Of a stretch of 64,000 bases of DNA, positions 58,101 through 64,000 are shown piece after piece. The translations under genes and the position numbers were made by a program. Numbering within the stretch: the first letter of the stretch is position 1; each line of letters opens with the position of its first letter. This DNA comes from Erythroxylum novogranatense (lineage: Eukaryota > Streptophyta > Magnoliopsida > Malpighiales > Erythroxylaceae), in the NCBI GenBank assembly GCA_029891385.1, contig CM057230.1, positions 39,031,858 through 39,095,857 on the forward strand, written 5' to 3'. Under the pieces are notes generated by a model, which searched no databases, was not told the origin of the DNA, and saw only the letters and a program-made list of their open reading frames with translations.

Positions 58101-59521
58101 ATTAAAGCCAACATCCCAAAGTTTCAGTGGCCACTAACCTTACCTCATTTGCATTTCTACACAATAAGTTATGAATAAAACAGTAAAATCACTTATAATT
58201 CCAACTTTCCAGATTTAAGGTTAACCTTAGTTCGCCCACTTCTAATTCCTTTTTCACATCACTAGACATCAAAATAAATACAAATTAAATATAAATACAG
58301 TCATACATATATTAGGGCTAATACTGAAAAATTGGCAGCATTAAATTCCTCAATTCAAAGACTCAAATAATTATCCCCATTCAATTCAAAATCAAATCAT
58401 ATCATAAATTTTACTGCATCTTCACCTAGCCTCATACCCCTTTCTTCAAATCACAATAATCATCACTTTAATGTCTACATGAACCTAATACATGCTTTAA
58501 ATCCTTTTATTAACTACCCCATACTATCATGACATTTAATTCCATGTAAATACACCATTTAAAGATCAAAACTTAAATAAAAACTTACCTAATTTAGAAC
58601 CTCTTTTCCAAAGCTTCAATAACCACTTCTAACTTCCACACCAAAATACCAACCTCCCTTTCCTTCTCAAGCATATACCAAACTCATCTTCTAGCTTTGA
58701 TGAGAGTAAGAAATAATAGCTTTAAGTTACAAGGAAGATGAGAGAAGGAGAAAATTTTGATGGTTTAAAGAAGAGTTTGTTTTGTATGAGTTTGGATGGC
58801 TTAACAAAGCCTTAAACAAATTTCATTTCCTTTCCTTTAAACACTTATACACGTTCCAGAACAATGAAGAGAAGCATTTAATGTTGCTTCAAAGTGGCCA
58901 TTGATGATTGGCTTGTTTTTATTTGAAAAGTCAAATTATTACTTAATTAATTCAGTCAAAATGTTACTCCATTTAACTCCAATGACCCTACTTTCAGTCC
59001 CAAAATAAAATACCCAATATTACAAAGATCGATTGGGTAGCGATTTTTGCTATCGAGAATCGAATAGAGTCATTAATTGGCGATTTATCCTATCCGAGAA
59101 TTTCAATTATTTTTCCGAGAATTAATGAAATTCCTAAAATTATAAAAAGGTAACAATGCACTCCAAATAATTTTTCAATCACAAAATCACCTTTTCTACT
59201 CCAAAACAAGTTTAGCTGCCATCTGGCGATTTTGCGGTCGGGAATTTTCTCCGAAAATTTCAGAAAAATTCTATAAATCCCTAAAATGTAAAACGCTTAA
59301 TAGCGACTCGAACAATTTTCAAATCCCATAACCATGTTAATCACAATAAAATACCGTTAGGCCCAATTCCGGAATGTCATGAATGCATTTATCGTAATTC
59401 CATGTACACAATTGATACGTGTATCAATCCTATTATGCATAAACAGTTCTAAATATTCCTATTAGTCCCATCCTATGCCAAGTTTACTATTTTACCCATC
59501 CGGGAGGGGTGGGATGTTACA
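55174..59521 (-). repeat. 3' LTR of the LARD-like element (full length)
   Basis: 4348 bp. 55590-55680, read on -, shares the ACCATCGATGATGGTTTCTCA...ACTCACCCAAAAT block with the Tekay LTR (36200-36250). A GC-rich patch of GAGGCGA words is at 56930-57065. 57100-58900 is AT-rich with no ORF. Confidence 0.9.
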
Positions 59522-62500
59522 ATTCTCCTCCTTATAAGAATTTCGTCCTCGAAATTCCCAAATCAACAGTTCACTATGACAATAATCATATGAGTCTATA
59601 TATCCTATACACTTTTCCACTTAATAATTCACTTATCGGTGATCACTATAACCACTCTCGACCCGTGGTTCGCCATCGATTTGGCTAACTCGTTATCACT
59701 TAGTACAAGAACGGATTTGACAAACTATCGGTTGGCGATCTCATGTTCTTAGCTATCTCACTTGCCATTTCTAGAATAGGCACTACCTTTGGTTCCGATA
59801 TTGACTCAGTTCAGTATTTTCAAATCTATTCACGATCACATTTTATCCTTCTAATACCTTTTTCCTACAAATGCCATATAGTCCAATTCAGATTCCATCG
59901 AGGACATCTCCATGTCTTTGGTACCTCCTTAATCACGTCGGGGACGATTTACATTCCCTTGGTACCAATACAAGAACATTTAATTCCACTTCACTATAAT
60001 CAGTAACAATGTACCTAATGCAGTCATTTATTATATGTCATTCACTAAGACAATTCACTTTTCTATAGTGTTCACACACTTTATTCGGGTATACAGTTTA
60101 CTCTATCTCATTTGTCCGATCCAATTCCACTTTAGCTAACCATGCAGTTTTCCTAAGTCACTTTCCTTTTCTCACACATTTCAGGTCTCAAACCCATTAT
60201 GGTCTTTAACTCTCAAGAGCACTATGCGAGGTAAAAAGATATATTCTCCGTGAATCAAAACTCTATAACAAGAACATAATCAAACCTTTTCCTATTGGAC
60301 ATTCAACCTATAAACACTTGAGCCAAGAATCACTTCATTCTATACCTACAATTACTCAATTTCACTTTTCAAATATCTTGACTAGAATGTCTAACTTTAG
60401 CTGTTCACTTTCTTGTTCTAATACCTTTTATTGGGTACACTTATTTCTCCTTCGACTTTTGTTCACTATAGTTTTCCAATTCCATTTGTATATTCAAACT
60501 CATCATAAAAAGAAATTCCCCTTTACTTTCTCGCACTCTTAACCTTTCTTATCACTATTTTTACAACTTAAATTTTCCGTAAACGCCTCACTATTACTCA
60601 TCATTTGCTTGACAATCACCGACAATCCCAATATCAGAATTGATCCGTTCATTACTTGAATTTGGTAGGCGTAATTGTTCGCTCATTTCAAAGACTATCG
60701 ATTTATACTTGTCTCTTTTCTCAAATTAACACAAGGTATCCTTATAGGAATCTACTGGTCCAAGGCTTTCAATAATGAGAATGACACTAATACCATTTAT
60801 CACGGTCGATTCAATTTATTTCATACTTGTTCAACATATTGTCGCAGATTCAATACTCACTACCCACTCTTCCAATTAGTCCTATCGTTCTTTTCACTTT
60901 TCAATTGCTCAACACTTCTAAACACATTCTCTCCAATCACGCTTATTACCATTTGCTTACTTCGCATAAATCCCTATTAGGGTCTTATTGACGTTATCAG
61001 ATATCTTTTACCCTTTTCATTGAGTCTACAATGAGTGTATCTACAATTTCTTTATGAAGGTGTCACTACATCACCTCATTGTCGGTTTCCTTTTGACCCT
61101 CTTGTCTCCATTCGCCATTACTCTTTTCCATTTCTCTTCTCATTTGTTTTCATATCATTCCTATCAACATATGTTAATACCTTGTCATCTATATTTAAAC
61201 CTCCAAAATTTTCCATTTTATTTTAGTATCTCTCTTCTCGATTTCGGACTCTTTTATTTTCGCTTCAAATCTAGATTCCTCAGCAGTTTTACATCATAAC
61301 CGGAGATCGATTCACTTCACATTGCAATAGAATCACCTCAAATTAAAATCTCACTCATATGTAATTCTTTACATTTACGTACATACAATGCGAGATACTC
61401 AAAGATTATGAGCTATGACCCAATTTCACTTTTAATTTTGTCCACAAAATCGCATCATCCAATGATTATTCTTCAATATTCGTACAATCTCAATCAAGAC
61501 CCTCTTATGCCATCATTGAACATATCAGAACATTTCTTTCGCGAAGGTTCCTTGTGACAGTCACTTAAACACTTTCTTTACCACTTGTTCTGTAATCTAT
61601 ACCAGAATCACTTTTCAATTCCTCTCATACAGGTACACTCAGTCCACCTTTGTCTTACTTTAACCTCTTAAGAACTTCACGCTTATAATCACTCTAAACA
61701 TTTACCGCTCATTTCCTCTATGATTTCCATATATCTGTCACATACATTTCATTAGTCACTATTGTGGTTTCATTCTTTTCAAGATCTTTATTTCATTCTC
61801 ACCATATCATTAAACTGTATGTCTCATTCCCCTATCCATTACGTGCAACTTGTCCTTGTAAGGTCATAACAATTTGGCTTATCATCTTATGATCTTTATT
61901 CCTATTTTTTTTATTCTGTTTTCTGCTACTTATCTTCTATTTTCCTCAAATAGTTTATGATCGGGTGTTCACAGTCCCCAATACCCGACAAAATCGTTGA
62001 TACCACTCCATTTTATCTCTATCTATATACCTATCCATTTACCATTTTCGTGTTCATATACACCTAATTCAGTATTTCCCCATACACCATCAGTAGAATC
62101 ATCAGTCTGTCTTTTTTTTTCCTTTATGATTTTATCATACGAATTTCCAAACTCGTAGCATAATAGTCACATAATCATTTTACAAATTCTTCAGTTTATC
62201 TGTACACTTTTATCTCACTCTAATAGGCACTGGGCATCATACTTTTTCAGTTCTTTTAGTTCTCAATAAACCGTTACAGTACTCTATTGAGCTTCTTTCC
62301 ATCTCGCTATCATCTTCCGCTTATAATATCTACTGATCTCTAACTCGAATACAGTGAATCAAAAATATGCCCGATCGGACCATCTACATTTTACTCAATT
62401 CCAATATTTCCCCTTTCATGACATATACAAATGTCAGAACTGTAATTACCTAACCATCCCGGGCTTTTTCATTTCACTTAGATCTACTATAACCAATATG

Positions 62501-62895
62501 CTTCCCATATCTCTAATGGACCTCTCCAAGTTCTCAACATCTTTTTTTGTCACCATAATATTGTCAATTTAATTCGAAATTTTAATCGATCTAGGCCAAC
62601 ACGGTCATTCATTGGCTATCACTTATAAGGGTTTCTAACCCAGTACAATTTCAATCTTCTTATCCATTTTTCCTTTATCCTTTCCTAATTAATTATCCCC
62701 TTTTAGAGATTCTCACTCTAATCCAGCCTCACTCTTCTCTCACTTAATCACTTGACACTTATGCACCCGTAGGATTTATCCTCGGCGACTCGACTAGGAT
62801 CGATTACCCGCAACGACGCCGACTCAAATGCATGCAACCTATGTTCCAAATCGTGCCCAGATACATTACGCATCACGGGCTCGATACCACCTAAA
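59522..62895 (-). other. Non-coding internal domain of the LARD-like element
   Basis: 3374 bp, pyrimidine-rich on +. On -, the first bases inside the left LTR read back as TTCGAGGACGAAATTC before the purine tract, the same sequence that precedes the 3' LTR of the Tekay element (41213-41243). Short open frames (59743-62572, +) look random. No gag, RT or integrase motif is seen. Confidence 0.8.
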
Positions 62896-63853
62896 TGTAA
62901 CACCCACACCGTAAGACCCGAACCCGATATCGTTGGTGATATCCGAGTCCGCGTCCCACGAGAGTGACGATTACATCGGTCGATTTAAAATTCAGTATAC
63001 TTTTTTTCTTTTTTTTTGTAGCCATTAACTCCACGTTCACACGGCAAACACAAGTAAGTAATTAAAATCCGTGTTCAATAAAAACCAGTTTCAGTTATTA
63101 CGGTCATTCAAGATAATTACAATCATCAATGCAAGAAATATTACTACCACAATGGCTCAAGAAAATACAATGCCTTGTTATATGATGATTGCGGAATACA
63201 ATTTACTATGACACTAATGCGATACCTAACCGATCCCGATCTCTAACCTTTACTCGACTACAGAGACATACTCCGTGTCAACCGGGTATTCTTCAGACTG
63301 AAAAATAGATGCAAATTTTGGGTGAGTTTTGCGAACTCGGTGAGAAACCATCATCGATGGTTCACTCAATTCATGCATGTTCAAACACTTTACCAATTAT
63401 CACATACGATCACGATTTACAAAAGTAATACCAAATAATACGCATAATCACATTTCACAAATGTAAGGCGAATCGCCTATCATACAATCCACGATTAATC
63501 ATACCATATATGCAATGCACATGAGACCCTTTCCATTTTCATTATGTTATTGGACTGCATATGCTTTCGCTTGTCGATAGCGGGCACATTGCGTTGAGCC
63601 AGTGGCTCTGAAACATTGGGCTTGAAGCCCTGATACATTGAGCCTCCAAACTCAATTATCCCATTAATTCCAATAAAATTGCTTTAGGCCCAATTACCGG
63701 GAATGTCATGAATGCATTTACTGTAATTCCATGTACACAATTGATACTGTGTATCAATCCTATTATGCATGAACAGTTCTAAATATTCCCTATTAGTCCC
63801 ATCCTATGCCAAGTTTACTATTTTACCCATCCAGGAGGGGGTGGGATGTTACA
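62896..63853 (-). repeat. 5' LTR of the LARD-like element (internally deleted)
   Basis: It matches the left LTR from 55174 to about 55930, then jumps near 63645 to sequence matching about 59310-59521. About 3.4 kb is missing. Confidence 0.9.
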
Positions 63854-63858
63854 GTTAG

Positions 63859-64000
63859 CTTTTCAAACTTGATGTTGTTTGTGTTCCTCAATGTTCTCTA
63901 AGAGAAGTTATCTTGAGAGAAGTCCATGGTGGAGGCCTAGCTGGTCACTTTGGAAGAGATAAGACTTATGAATTGGCTAGTAGAAATTTCTATTGGCCTA
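63859..64000 (+). pseudogene. Integrase N-terminus of the 51-kb gypsy element (resumed)
   Basis: After the GTTAG duplication, + reads REVILREVHGGGLAGHFGRD near 63903-63960 and ELASRNFYWP to the window end. This is the His-x-His part of the integrase zinc domain, cut off by the window edge. It follows RNase H of the same element once the LARD is removed. Confidence 0.85.

Larger units (their letters stand above)
55174..63853 (-). mobile_element. LARD-like non-coding LTR retrotransposon related to Tekay; TSD GTTAG
   Basis: Ends TGTAACACCCC...GATGTTACA on +, with GTTAG at 55169-55173 and 63854-63858. LTRs are 55174-59521 (4348 bp) and 62896-63853 (958 bp, internally deleted). Orientation is -: the purine tract AGGAGGAGAAT abuts the left LTR, and a primer-like TGGTATCGAGCC lies just inside the right LTR. 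The internal region, 59522-62895, has no pol motif in any frame. LTRs over 4 kb and a non-coding interior near 3.5 kb are the definition of a large retrotransposon derivative (LARD). Such an element would depend on enzymes from a related element. Confidence 0.88.
50704..64000 (+). mobile_element. Ty3/gypsy element (Reina-like chromovirus, tentative), split by a LARD-like element; right end outside the window
   Basis: The 5' LTR is 50704-51835, beginning TGATGG and ending CCATCA, followed by a TTTTGGTATCAGATCC primer site. On + follow gag, protease, RT and RNase H to 55173. The reading context resumes at 63859 with integrase after the LARD at 55174-63853 (target duplication GTTAG). Protease of the Asp-Ser-Gly-Ala-Cys-Glu-Asn-Val-Val type suggests a Reina-like chromovirus, but a chromodomain would lie outside the window. 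Stops and frameshifts are frequent. Confidence 0.82.

Noticed and set aside
55174..63853. Autonomous chromovirus
   Set aside because: No gag, RT, RNase H or integrase motif is visible in any frame of 59522-62895.

Overview
The window is a plant nuclear region built almost entirely of transposable elements, most of them inserted into one another. It holds one credible host gene. The evidence for a plant is spliced GT-AG gene structure, Ty1/copia and Ty3/gypsy elements with initiator-Met-tRNA primer sites, hAT and PIF/Harbinger-type DNA elements, and accessory ORFs known only from plant retroelements. A flowering plant, probably a eudicot, fits. Nothing fixes the species.

Layout. (1) 1-8455: the 3' part of a Ty3/gypsy Tat-lineage element (+): gag end, protease, RT, two RNases H, integrase, an 81-bp tandem-repeat array, an antisense accessory ORF and a short 3' LTR. 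(2) 8955-12225 (-): a host gene that I resolve into eight exons. It encodes a DnaJ-type zinc finger, a NUMOD3-like basic block and four CCHC knuckles. (3) About 12480-24540: a decayed hAT transposon (- transposase) holding a nested copia element at 16447-23593 (TSD CAATT). That copia has lost integrase and RT but keeps gag, an RNase H tail and an accessory ORF. (4) 25015-26890: a decayed copia LTR and gag (+), then AT-rich sequence to about 29.5 kb. (5) A LINE 3' end cut into three pieces by a Harbinger-like MITE with a very long TAA microsatellite (29707-30975, TSD TTA) and by a SIRE-like copia element (31201-50287, -, TSD TGAAT). The copia holds a Tekay-type chromovirus (33906-43375, +, TSD GGGGA) and a 513-bp hAT MITE (48483-48995, TSD GTAAGCTT). 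(6) 50704 to the window end: another Ty3/gypsy element (+), split at its RNase H/integrase junction by a LARD-like non-coding LTR element (55174-63853, -, TSD GTTAG). The outer integrase resumes at 63859.

Most pol genes carry stops and frameshifts. Some may be real decay, with several CGA/CAG to TGA/TAG changes expected of methylated DNA. Others may be consensus errors, because paired LTRs disagree repeatedly at CAG/CTG sites. The most interesting points are: accessory ORFs in three LTR elements of two superfamilies; family-specific arrays of short motifs about 70-330 bp upstream of the TATA box in three copia LTR families, with one array repeated just ahead of an internal accessory ORF; and a non-coding LARD whose LTR shares blocks with a coding chromovirus in the same window.
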